DNA from: Microcaldota archaeon
GTDB lineage: Archaea; Micrarchaeota; Micrarchaeia; Anstonellales; J096
Length of the DNA stretch: 64,000 nucleotides
Direction: 5' to 3'
Assembly (NCBI GenBank): GCA_015522475.1
Contig: WAMF01000018.1
Span: forward strand, 62,001-126,000
The translations under genes and the position numbers were made by a program. The notes beneath the pieces were generated by a model. That model searched no databases and was not told where the DNA came from. It saw only the letters and a list, made by a program, of their open reading frames with translations. Shown piece by piece: positions 18,210 to 26,265 of the stretch; position 1 is the stretch's first letter, and each line of letters begins with the position of its first letter.

Positions 18210-18731
18210 ATGCGATTGTTGCCTTTAGAAATTCCCAATGGCGTTACTGTCGAAATAGAGGGAAATAAAGTAAAAGTAAAGGGTCCAAAAGGAGAGGTTG
18301 TTAAGACATTCAAAAGCAAGGGCTTGAAGATTGAAATCATAGAGAAAGATGGAAAAAAAGATGTAAAGGTCGAAAGCCCCAACAAAGTCATGATAAACAC
18401 TGTCAGAGCCCATATAAAGAATATGCTAAAGGGCGTCACAGAAAGCTTCCAAAAAAAGATGATCATAAGGTATAGCCACTTCCCCATAAAGGTAAGCATA
18501 AAAGGAGATGAAGTTGTCATAGAGAACTTCTTGGGCGAGAGAAGCCCAAGGAAAACAAAAATCATCCCACCGGCGAAAGTCACTGTGAAAGGGCAGTTCC
18601 TCACTGTAGAAGGGCCAGACGCAGAAGCTGTAGGCCAAACAGCGGCAAACATAAGGGAAGTGACAAAAATACGCAACAAAGATATACGCATATTCCAAGA
18701 TGGGATTTACTACGTCATAGAAGGTGAATAA
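18210..18731 (+). CDS. rpl6: Ribosomal protein L6 (uL6)
   Basis: 173 residues, two L6 repeats: 'IPNGVTVEIEGNKVKVKGPKGEV' at the start and 'KVTVKGQFLTVEGPDAEAVGQTAANI' in the second half. AGGAGGG precedes the ATG. Binds near the sarcin-ricin loop. Confidence 0.95.
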   Translation: MRLLPLEIPNGVTVEIEGNKVKVKGPKGEVVKTFKSKGLKIEIIEKDGKKDVKVESPNKVMINTVRAHIKNMLKGVTESFQKKMIIRYSHFPIKVSIKGDEVVIENFLGERSPRKTKIIPPAKVTVKGQFLTVEGPDAEAVGQTAANIREVTKIRNKDIRIFQDGIYYVIEGE

Positions 18732-18765
18732 GAAAAGAAGAAAAGTAAGCAAAAAAGGTGAGTAT

Positions 18766-19281
18766 ATGAAAAAGAAGAAAAAACCCATGTTCAACGTGCC
18801 AAATGCAGGCTCAGGCAAAAGGGGAAAGGTCCGCGTAAAAGACAGATGGAGAAAGCCCAAAGGCATCGATAACAAAAAACGCATACGCAAAAAAAGCCAT
18901 GGGGCTAGTCCCCGCGTCGGCTACAAAAATGCCGCTAAGATAAGAGGACTCCATCCTTCCGGTCACAAAGAAGTGCTCATAAGGAATGCCGCCGAGCTCG
19001 AAAGGACAGTGGAGCTCGCCAAAAAGGAAGGGAAGAAAGTGGCTATAAGGATTGCTCACGGCGTCAGCGTGCTCAAAAGGATATTCATAGAAAAAGAGGC
19101 AAAGAAAAAAGGCATAAAGGTGCTAAATCCTCTTCACAAACCCCTCAGCAAGAATCTAGGAGCCGAAAAAGAAGAGACAAAAGGCAAAGAGATGAAAGAG
19201 AAGGAAAGTAAAGAAACCACAAAGGCCAAGGAAAACAAGCAAGAGGCAAAGCAAGAAGCTGATAAAGGAGGGAAAGCATGA
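18766..19281 (+). CDS. rpl32e: Ribosomal protein L32e (eL32) with charged tail
   Basis: 171 residues from ATG 18766 (AGGTGA 6 nt upstream), not the track's GTG 18724, which lies within the L6 3' end. 'DRWRKPKGIDNKKRIRKK' and 'VGYKNAAKIRGLHPSGHKEVLI' identify L32e. The last 40 residues or so are a Lys/Glu-rich tail beyond the normal fold. Stop overlaps the L19e start. Confidence 0.94.
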   Translation: MKKKKKPMFNVPNAGSGKRGKVRVKDRWRKPKGIDNKKRIRKKSHGASPRVGYKNAAKIRGLHPSGHKEVLIRNAAELERTVELAKKEGKKVAIRIAHGVSVLKRIFIEKEAKKKGIKVLNPLHKPLSKNLGAEKEETKGKEMKEKESKETTKAKENKQEAKQEADKGGKA

Positions 19282-19856
19282 CAATGGACACTGTTAGAAG
19301 GTTAGCTGCTCAAATTAAGAAAGTAGGTCGCAACAGAATACGCATTCTCGACCAAAAGAAAGCCAAGGAAGCTGCCACGCACGAAGATGTTAAAAAGCTC
19401 ATAAGCGACGGCGTTATAAAAGTTGCGCCGGTCAAAGGCAGGCACAAGAAAGAAAAACCAAAGAAGAAAAGAAAGGCCAGAAGAGGCCCTGGCAAAAAGA
19501 AAGGCACGCCAAAAGCACGTCTTCATCCAAAGGAAGCATGGATAAAGAGAATAAGAGCCCTAAGAAAATTCCTCAACGAGCTCGTTGGGAAAGGCAGCGT
19601 CGATAAAGCACTAAAGAGAACGCTCTACCTGAAGATCAAAGGCGGACACTTCAAAGGCAAGCGCATGTTCCTCAACTACCTTAAAGATATGAATCTACTG
19701 AACGAAAAAGCAGAGGCTGAAAAAAGGACTGAGAAGGTGGAGGAAGAGACAGAAAGAGCAAAGGCAGGAACAGCAACAGCCAAAGTCAAGAAAGCAGAAG
19801 AGGCAAAGCAGGACAAAAGCAAGAAAAGCACTGACAAAGACGAGGCGAAGAAGTAA
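19278..19856 (+). CDS. rpl19e: Ribosomal protein L19e (eL19) with charged tail
   Basis: 192 residues. 'VRRLAAQIKKVGRNRIRILD' and the basic 'RGPGKKKGTPKARLHPKEAW' region are typical of L19e. The C-terminal 45 residues are Lys/Glu/Ala-rich low complexity. ATGA overlap with L32e gives tight coupling; GGAGGG lies upstream. Confidence 0.94.
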   Translation: MTMDTVRRLAAQIKKVGRNRIRILDQKKAKEAATHEDVKKLISDGVIKVAPVKGRHKKEKPKKKRKARRGPGKKKGTPKARLHPKEAWIKRIRALRKFLNELVGKGSVDKALKRTLYLKIKGGHFKGKRMFLNYLKDMNLLNEKAEAEKRTEKVEEETERAKAGTATAKVKKAEEAKQDKSKKSTDKDEAKK

Positions 19857-19867
19857 GGGGTGAAAGC

Positions 19868-20437
19868 ATGGCGAAGGCAACATCTCCAACATACCGCGTA
19901 CCCTTCAGAAGACGCAGAGAAGGGCGCACGCGCTACAAGAAGAGGATAGCATATCTTAAAAGTGGGCTCCCAAGGCTCGTCGTAAGAAAGACAAATAGAG
20001 GCATCATAGTCCAACTCATAGAGTTTGGAGAAGCAGGTGACAAAACAATTGTGAGCGTCACGAGGAAGCAGTTGAAGGCCTATGGTTGGGAAGGCAAGCG
20101 CAACACACCTTCTGCTTATCTAGAGGGCATGATAGCGGCTAAGCTCGCCAAAAAGAAGGGCGTGAAAAAAGTCATATTAGACATTGGACTACACACACCT
20201 ACAAAAGGTAGCTTAGTCTTCGCGGCTGCCATAGGCGCAAAAGATGCTGGCTTAGACATAGACATAAAAGCAGAGGTGCCAGAGGAGCGCATAAAAGGAG
20301 GGCACATCTCTGCCTATGCAGAAAAAGCAAAGGAGCACAACAGCGCGCAATTCAAAGCCTATGAAAAGGCCAAAGTTAATGTTAAAGAGCTCCCAAAGCT
20401 CTTCGAGAGCGTTAAGGAAAAAATAATGAAGGGGTGA
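19868..20437 (+). CDS. rpl18: Ribosomal protein L18 (uL18)
   Basis: 189 residues, archaeal length. 'YRVPFRRRREGRTRYKKRIAYL', 'GLPRLVVRKTNRGIIVQLIEF' and 'LDIGLHTPTKGSLVFAAAIGA' are diagnostic. Binds 5S rRNA together with L5. Confidence 0.95.
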   Translation: MAKATSPTYRVPFRRRREGRTRYKKRIAYLKSGLPRLVVRKTNRGIIVQLIEFGEAGDKTIVSVTRKQLKAYGWEGKRNTPSAYLEGMIAAKLAKKKGVKKVILDIGLHTPTKGSLVFAAAIGAKDAGLDIDIKAEVPEERIKGGHISAYAEKAKEHNSAQFKAYEKAKVNVKELPKLFESVKEKIMKG

Positions 20438-20441
20438 AGAG

Positions 20442-21083
20442 ATGGCAAGAGGATCGCCTAAAAGGAAAAGGACGTTTATAAAGAATATTCAAGAGGACAC
20501 ATCAGAATGGACGCCAAAGACACGGCTTGGCTGGGATGTTAAGAATGGCAAAATCACGCACATAGACGAGATTTTAAAAGCGGGAAAGCCCATACTTGAA
20601 CCACAGATTGTAGATATTCTCATGCCAGACTTAGAAGCTGTCACAATGAGTATGAATGTGACTCAACGTGTCACAGATTCTGGTAGGAAAGGCAGTTTCG
20701 GAGCTGTTGTTCTCGTGGGAAATAGAGCTGGCTACATAGGCTTGGGCAAAGCCAAATCCACAGAGGCAAGCATAGCTATAAACAAAGCCCTAGCTAGAGC
20801 CAAGCGCAACATAATGAAGATCCCTCGAGGATGTGGCTCATGGGAATGCCAATGTGGAACAGAGCATTCCATACCAAGAAAAGTAAGAGGCAGAGAAGGT
20901 TCAACAACGGTTGAGTTGAAGCCTGCTCCAAAAGGAGTTGGCTTAGCAGTCAACGACACAATAAAATACGTCATGATCTTAGCAGGCGTAAAGGACGTAT
21001 GGGGTAAGGTTAGAGGTTCAACAAGCAACGTCTACAACACACTAAAGGCCACGATGAAGGCGCTCAAAAGCCTTAACGAGTAA
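20442..21083 (+). CDS. rps5: Ribosomal protein S5 (uS5)
   Basis: 213 residues. Contains the S5 double-stranded RNA-binding motif 'RVTDSGRKGSFGAVVLVGNR' and the archaeal 'IPRGCGSWECQCGTEHSIP' segment, which holds three Cys. GGGGTGAAGAG precedes the ATG and overlaps the L18 stop region. Acts in decoding accuracy. Confidence 0.95.
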   Translation: MARGSPKRKRTFIKNIQEDTSEWTPKTRLGWDVKNGKITHIDEILKAGKPILEPQIVDILMPDLEAVTMSMNVTQRVTDSGRKGSFGAVVLVGNRAGYIGLGKAKSTEASIAINKALARAKRNIMKIPRGCGSWECQCGTEHSIPRKVRGREGSTTVELKPAPKGVGLAVNDTIKYVMILAGVKDVWGKVRGSTSNVYNTLKATMKALKSLNE

Positions 21084-21115
21084 AAAAGCAAAGAATAAAA
21101 AAGCGGGGTGAAGAG

Positions 21116-21604
21116 ATGACAGAAGATAAAAAAGCAAAGAAAAGCAGCAAAGGCGGTACAAAAGGCGCAGGCGAAATAAAGCTCATAGCTGTCGTGAGAG
21201 TGAGAGGCGTGCGAAACATAAAGCCAAAAATAAAGCACACGCTTAAGCTCTTAGGGCTAAACAAGCCCAATCATGCGACAGTCTTAAGAGAAAATCCTGG
21301 CGTGATGGGCATGCTTAACATAGTAAAAGATTATGTCACATACGGCTATATAAGCAAAGAAGATTTTACATATTTGTTGAAGAAAAGAGGCTATAAAGGC
21401 TCAAAAAGGCTAGCAGAGTTGGGCGAAGATGCCATAAACGCTGCCGTCGAGATGTTCTTAAAAGAGGGCAAACGGGACTTCGACAGAATATTCAGGCTCC
21501 ATCCTCCAAGAAAGGGTTGGAAAGACATTAAAAAAGCTGCGAAGGTAGGTGGCAGCTTAGGTCTTAGAGAGGACATGCCTTCCCTTTTAAGACGGATGGC
21601 ATAA
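21116..21604 (+). CDS. rpl30: Ribosomal protein L30 (uL30)
   Basis: 162 residues. 'LIAVVRVRGVRNIKPKIKHTLKLLGL' and 'GVMGMLNIVKDYVTYG' are L30/L7 landmarks; 'FRLHPPRKGWKDIKKA' is the archaeal C-terminal part. A Lys-rich N-terminal tail of about 20 residues precedes the core. Confidence 0.94.
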   Translation: MTEDKKAKKSSKGGTKGAGEIKLIAVVRVRGVRNIKPKIKHTLKLLGLNKPNHATVLRENPGVMGMLNIVKDYVTYGYISKEDFTYLLKKRGYKGSKRLAELGEDAINAAVEMFLKEGKRDFDRIFRLHPPRKGWKDIKKAAKVGGSLGLREDMPSLLRRMA

Positions 21605-21680
21605 ATGGTTGATATAAAGAGGTAGTAATCATATAGCAAAATAGAGAACAGCAAAATAAAATAATAAAATAGGTGGAAAA

Positions 21681-22145
21681 ATGACGCGTAGATACCAAAA
21701 AAAGAAAGTAGGTCTTCGCGGCTGGCGAAGGCATGGCAAAGGTAATGTTAAAAACAGAAGGGGTAGTGGTAATAAAGGTGGAAGAGGCAATGCCGGCTTG
21801 AGAAAACAGAAATGGACTTACACAGTAAAATATGCAAAAGAGCACTTTGGAAGCAGAGGCTTCGTAAGGCACGGCGCCAAAAAAGAGGTTCCCGCCATAA
21901 ACGTATGGGAAATTGGCAAAATGGCAAAGGAGGGCAAGCTTAAGAAGGAGGGCGACGTTTATCTATTCAAATTCAAAGGTAAAGTGTTGGGAGCTGGCTC
22001 CATAAACACACCTGTTAAAATAGAGGCTGCTGCCGCTACAGAAAAGGCCATAGAGAAAGTCAAAGCAAGCGGCGGCGAGCTAAATGTAAAGGCTGAAGAA
22101 CAAGAAGCAGAGGCTAAAGGCAATAAGGGTAAAAAGAAGGAGTGA
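21681..22145 (+). CDS. rpl15: Ribosomal protein L15 (uL15)
   Basis: 154 residues. N-terminal 'GWRRHGKGNVKNRRGSGNKG' is the glycine-rich L15 segment; 'GSRGFVRHGAKKEVPAINV' follows. AGGTGG precedes the ATG. Last ribosomal gene before secY, as in most archaea. Confidence 0.94.
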   Translation: MTRRYQKKKVGLRGWRRHGKGNVKNRRGSGNKGGRGNAGLRKQKWTYTVKYAKEHFGSRGFVRHGAKKEVPAINVWEIGKMAKEGKLKKEGDVYLFKFKGKVLGAGSINTPVKIEAAAATEKAIEKVKASGGELNVKAEEQEAEAKGNKGKKKE

Positions 22146-22296
22146 AAGAGAAAGAAAACGGGCCAAGGGGAGGGCAAGCTGAGGGCAAAAATAGAAGATA
22201 AATAAAAGAAATATGGGGACGCCGGATGTCAGATTTAAGGGCTGTAACCGTACTATGTTAACTACGTTAAATAGATGTATCAAGTAGGTGGTTTGG

Positions 22297-23697
22297 TTGC
22301 TAGAAGGGATGTTTGAATGGTTGTATAACGTATCAAAGAAGCTGCCCCAAGTGAAGGGGCCAAAGACAATATTATCTTCTAAACAAAAACTCATGTGGAC
22401 ACTAGCTGTCTTACTAACATATTACATTCTCTACAATGTGACGGCAATAGGCGTAAAGGAACATGCAGGTTTAGCAGACATCTTTCAAATATTGACGGCT
22501 TCAAGGCAAGGTTCACTCCTAGCTTTGGGTATAGGCCCCATAGTTATAGCGAGTATATTCATCCAGCTTTTTGCTGGAGGCGGCTTGTTAGATATAGATA
22601 TGGGGACGCCAGAGACGCAAAAAAAGATATTGGGTGCACAGACAACCCTAGCTATTATATTGGCGGCTATTGAAGGAATTGCATTCACAAGCGGATATGC
22701 TCATCAAGGCATGCTTACAGTTGGAGGCACCATAGGTATAACAACCGTAGCCCTTCAGCTTATACTTGGAGCTATAATTATTATATACATGGACCAAATC
22801 GTAACAAAGTATGGCATAGGAACAGGCATTGGTCTATTCATCGCAGCAGGTGTAAGCTACAGTGTTATAATGGGGGCTATGTATACCGTCTTTGGTAGTG
22901 GGGGAGTTATCGACGTTGTAGCAGAAGGAGGTATTGAAGGCTTGACAACTGCATTCATTCAAATTTTGCCCTTTATATCTACTATTGTCGTGTTTTGGGT
23001 CGTCGTTTACGGAGAGATGGCGAAGGTTAAACTGCCATTGAGTATCCCGGGATCTAACAGGCCCTTAGAGTTGCCCTTCTTCTTTGTTAGTAATTTACCC
23101 GTTATCTTTGCAGCGGCACTCCTCATAAATGTCATGCTCTTTGCGCAGGCGCTTATTCACAAACCTCTTGGCCCAGGAGGCAAACCCACATGGCTTCACT
23201 ATCTCGGAGGGCTTCTCTATTTAACAACGCCTGTTCACGCAGGATTAAACATACCTCAATATTTGACAAACCTCACAAGTGGTATAACACCTATACTGGG
23301 ATTGCCAGAGTGGGTTCATGCTCTCGTCTATTTAGTAACACTAGCCATTCTCTCTATCTACTTCGGTAAATTCTGGGTTGAAATGAGCCCACAACAAAAC
23401 CCCGAAGAGCTAGCTGAATTGCTAAGTCAACAAAACATAGCTATACGTGGACACAGAACAGACAAGCGCTTTTTGAAGATGAAGCTCGAGCAGTACATTT
23501 GGCCTTTGACAGTCACGGGTTCGCTTGCAGTTGGTTTGCTAGCTGGGTTCGCCAACCTCTTAGGAGCGTACGGAACAGGAACGGGTATACTTCTTACTGT
23601 AGAAATTCTCTATAGAATGATGGGTGAAATAAAACAAACACTGGACATACACTATCCCGGGCTTTCAAAGATGCTCTTTGGGAGGGGTAACATATGA
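22297..23697 (+). CDS. secY: Protein translocase subunit SecY
   Basis: 466 residues, about ten membrane segments. Recognisable SecY landmarks: 'ALGIGPIVIASIFIQLFAGGG' (TM2a plug region), 'QLILGAIIIIYMDQIVTKYGIGTGIGL', and the cytoplasmic loop ending 'LPLSIPGSNRPLELPFFFVSNLPVIF'. Forms the Sec channel for secretion and membrane insertion. TTG 22297 is preferred because AGGTGG sits 6 nt before it; the track GTG 22288 overlaps that site and ATG 22309 is also possible. Stop overlaps the next start (ATGA). Confidence 0.95.
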   Translation: MLEGMFEWLYNVSKKLPQVKGPKTILSSKQKLMWTLAVLLTYYILYNVTAIGVKEHAGLADIFQILTASRQGSLLALGIGPIVIASIFIQLFAGGGLLDIDMGTPETQKKILGAQTTLAIILAAIEGIAFTSGYAHQGMLTVGGTIGITTVALQLILGAIIIIYMDQIVTKYGIGTGIGLFIAAGVSYSVIMGAMYTVFGSGGVIDVVAEGGIEGLTTAFIQILPFISTIVVFWVVVYGEMAKVKLPLSIPGSNRPLELPFFFVSNLPVIFAAALLINVMLFAQALIHKPLGPGGKPTWLHYLGGLLYLTTPVHAGLNIPQYLTNLTSGITPILGLPEWVHALVYLVTLAILSIYFGKFWVEMSPQQNPEELAELLSQQNIAIRGHRTDKRFLKMKLEQYIWPLTVTGSLAVGLLAGFANLLGAYGTGTGILLTVEILYRMMGEIKQTLDIHYPGLSKMLFGRGNI

Positions 23698-24341
23698 ATA
23701 ATATGAATAGCACAAACAACGGCGGAAAGGTTGAAAGTCAAAACAAGCAAAGCATGAAGATCATGAAGGCTATAGTCGCGGGTGTCTCCGGAGCCGGAAA
23801 AACAACAATCGTGAATAAGCTTAAAGGACGCCTTAGAAGGGATCATCTAAAAGTCATAAACTTTGGTACTGCTATGTTGACAGTAGCTAAAAGAGAATTC
23901 GACGTTAGAAATAGAGACGAGCTCCGTTATCTCGAGAGAGGAAAGCAGCTAGAGCTTCAAGATAAGGCCATAGATCTGATTCTTGAAGAGAGCGAGACAG
24001 GAAGAACAATAATAATAGATACACACTTCGCAATAAAGACGCCAAACGGATACATGCCTGGACTGCCTATGGAACTACTTAAGAAGTTCGAGCCAGACAT
24101 TCTCTTTCTAATAACTGCTAGACCCGAAGAAATCTGGGAAAGAAGAATGCTTGACATAACACGGAAGCGACCTAACGTAAGTATAGACGACATCATAGAA
24201 GAAGAAAAAGTTAACATCTCTTATCTCATGGCTTATTCTGCTATTTCTGGTGCATATGCAAAAATCGTAAAAAACGCTACCAGTAAAGTGGATGAAGCAG
24301 TGGATGAAATTCTTAAAACACTCACAGAGGCTGATCACTAA
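23694..24341 (+). CDS. adkA: Archaeal adenylate kinase (AdkA type)
   Basis: 215 residues. Walker A 'GVSGAGKTTIVNKL' (about 30-43), 'INFGTAMLTVAKREF' for AMP binding, 'IIIDTHFAIKTPNGYMPGLP' and 'FLITARPEEIWERR' match the archaeal AdkA family that sits between secY and the DUF106 gene. Makes ADP from AMP and ATP. An unusual 25-residue polar N-terminal extension precedes the core. Coupled at both ends (ATGA and TAATG). Confidence 0.9.
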   Translation: MNNMNSTNNGGKVESQNKQSMKIMKAIVAGVSGAGKTTIVNKLKGRLRRDHLKVINFGTAMLTVAKREFDVRNRDELRYLERGKQLELQDKAIDLILEESETGRTIIIDTHFAIKTPNGYMPGLPMELLKKFEPDILFLITARPEEIWERRMLDITRKRPNVSIDDIIEEEKVNISYLMAYSAISGAYAKIVKNATSKVDEAVDEILKTLTEADH

Positions 24342-25228
24342 TGGCTGCAGTAGGTGGACTCATTCTCGTTGCTCTTATCACTCTAGTTTATAGTATCCTC
24401 CTTACGGAGATGAATTATAGGGTTATCGACAGAGATTTTGTTCAAAACTTCCAGAAGCGCATGAAGGAGTTACAAAAAGAATTCAAAGAAGCAGACAAGA
24501 AAAAGGATATCAAGAAAATGGAAGAGATTACCCAAAAGCAACTAGAACATGCTAAACACATGCCGAAATTGTTAGGTGAGCAGGTAAAATTAAGCATTAT
24601 ATCTCTCATACTCTTTTTCGTCATACTTTGGTTTATAAATGCTGTAGACCCTGCTATGCACGACGACATAAACATAAAAACCTTGTTAGTTCCTCTCAGC
24701 AACCTCAATAGCTCTCTTAGTAGCGCTATCGACGGAAGTAACGGAAGTGTATATGGTTATGGCAATTATGGCGCGGTTATCCCCTCAAGTAAATTAAAGA
24801 GGGGTTACCACTTCGTAGCTTATGAATTAAGTCATGAAGGGGAAAGTTGTAAGGGCGAGTTGAAGTATGGCTGGCCAAGCAATATAACCAATGAATGGAA
24901 AGAAGAGTTATCTATTAAACATATGAATAACAAAGGCAAAGGTTGTTTTGTAAACCTTGAGAGAAATAGCTCAGCCCTCCTCATAGAAACGAATGCAAGA
25001 CCTTCTGAAATAGAAAAATTGGTTGACGACAACGCGACAAGAACAGCTTTAAGCTTTGATCTTTTTGGGCAGCATTTTATTATTCACGGTGTGTGGCTCA
25101 TAATTCTATTCTCCATCGTATGGAATTTGATATATGGCAGAGTACGACCGCTCATATTTAAAAGTAAAAAGAAAGAAACAAAAGAAAAAGAAGGACTAGA
25201 GGATAAAAATAAAAGCAGTAAAAAATAA
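24341..25228 (+). CDS. YidC/EMC3-like membrane insertase (DUF106)
   Basis: 295 residues. TM1 'GLILVALITLVYSILLTEMNYR', the cytosolic coiled coil 'FQKRMKELQKEFKEADKKKDIKK...KQLEH' (about 45-75), TM2 'LSIISLILFFVILWFINAV', and TM3 near 245-265 match the archaeal Oxa1/EMC3/TMCO1 superfamily. Expected to insert membrane proteins alongside SecY. The exposed loop between TM2 and TM3 is large (about 120 residues), longer than usual. Starts in the TAATG overlap with adkA. Confidence 0.85.
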   Translation: MAAVGGLILVALITLVYSILLTEMNYRVIDRDFVQNFQKRMKELQKEFKEADKKKDIKKMEEITQKQLEHAKHMPKLLGEQVKLSIISLILFFVILWFINAVDPAMHDDINIKTLLVPLSNLNSSLSSAIDGSNGSVYGYGNYGAVIPSSKLKRGYHFVAYELSHEGESCKGELKYGWPSNITNEWKEELSIKHMNNKGKGCFVNLERNSSALLIETNARPSEIEKLVDDNATRTALSFDLFGQHFIIHGVWLIILFSIVWNLIYGRVRPLIFKSKKKETKEKEGLEDKNKSSKK

Positions 25229-25479
25229 AGAGCAAAGAACTCTAAAGGTCAAGCGGGTTCATCAATGCACGCATTTTAGAACTCGTCGACTACGTAGACC
25301 CTTGTTTTTAGATTCCTTCGACATATCACATCCATTCCATCGGTTCTTTCTATTTCTCATATTCTTTATTTTATACATCTATTCTTCCTTCCCTCAATAT
25401 TTATGCCTCTTCTTTCATACTCTCCAATCTCAGATCCTATCTTTCAATCTATCACCCAATCAAACCTCGGAAAGTTAAG

Positions 25480-26265
25480 CTAGTCATCGCACTTGCTGTA
25501 GCCACACTCAGGATTTATACATGTCATGCAGCCATTCTCCACTTTCAATGTCTTCTGGCCGCACTTAGGGCAGATTCTCAAATCTCGCTCACCATCAAAG
25601 ACGTCGTGAGATGATATGGATTGATTTTCTAAGCTTCCTTCGGGTGAAGAGAATGAAGGAATGGTGCGAGAAGCTACCTTCTCTATAGATGGGCCACCTT
25701 TTTCTATTCCGCCAGCCTCTTTTTTATTATTATCAGAAAATCCTTTGTTCTTCTCCTCTTTTTCTTCAGTTCCAGTGGTAAAGAAAGCAAACAAATTGTG
25801 TGTCTTTGGTTTAAGGACTTTCCTTGGTTTCATTATGCCAATGTCTATGAAAAACTCTTCAAACACATATGCTATTTCTGCATAGAAAGAAGGAACATAG
25901 CGACCATTCTCAAACCTACCACCGTTGGGATCGTAGATACTCTTAAGCTCTTCTAAGATAAACGTCGGATCCTCACTTCTTCTAAATATGGCGGAGATGA
26001 GCCTCGTTAAAACAGAATACTCAGCGGCTTTTGTAAGGTCTTTACTGTTTATAAAGACTTCGAAGGGCCTCTTGCTTCCATCTTTCTCTTCGAGATAAGA
26101 GAGTGTAATGTAAACAGCATGATCCACAAACGCCGATTTGAGTTTGTAGACCTTTGCGTTGAGAATGCGCGGCCTTTCCACCGTTGTCTTAACCGCTTTT
26201 ATGGGTTCCTCCTTCACGTCTAAAAGTTCCTTTACTTCTGCCTGTGTAGATTCCAGCTCAATCAT
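25480..26265 (-). CDS. Class II ribonucleotide reductase, C-terminal subunit (NrdJb-like)
   Basis: 261 residues. Residues about 38-115 are the TSCPD-type domain found at the end of B12-dependent reductases ('AFVDHAVYITLSYLEEKDGS...RPFEVFINSKD'). The end is a zinc ribbon, 'CPKCGQKTLKVENGCMTC' then 'CGYSKCDD'; the last Cys pair normally re-reduces the active site. A Ser/Glu-rich linker of about 60 residues joins them. Coupled by ATGA overlap to the catalytic gene, with GGGGGTGGAG upstream. In single-chain NrdJ these parts are fused. Confidence 0.87.
   Translation of the reverse strand: MIELESTQAEVKELLDVKEEPIKAVKTTVERPRILNAKVYKLKSAFVDHAVYITLSYLEEKDGSKRPFEVFINSKDLTKAAEYSVLTRLISAIFRRSEDPTFILEELKSIYDPNGGRFENGRYVPSFYAEIAYVFEEFFIDIGIMKPRKVLKPKTHNLFAFFTTGTEEKEEKNKGFSDNNKKEAGGIEKGGPSIEKVASRTIPSFSSPEGSLENQSISSHDVFDGERDLRICPKCGQKTLKVENGCMTCINPECGYSKCDD

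Noticed and set aside
18182-18890. Long minus-strand ORFs opposite L6/L32e
   Set aside because: Antisense shadows of clear ribosomal protein genes.
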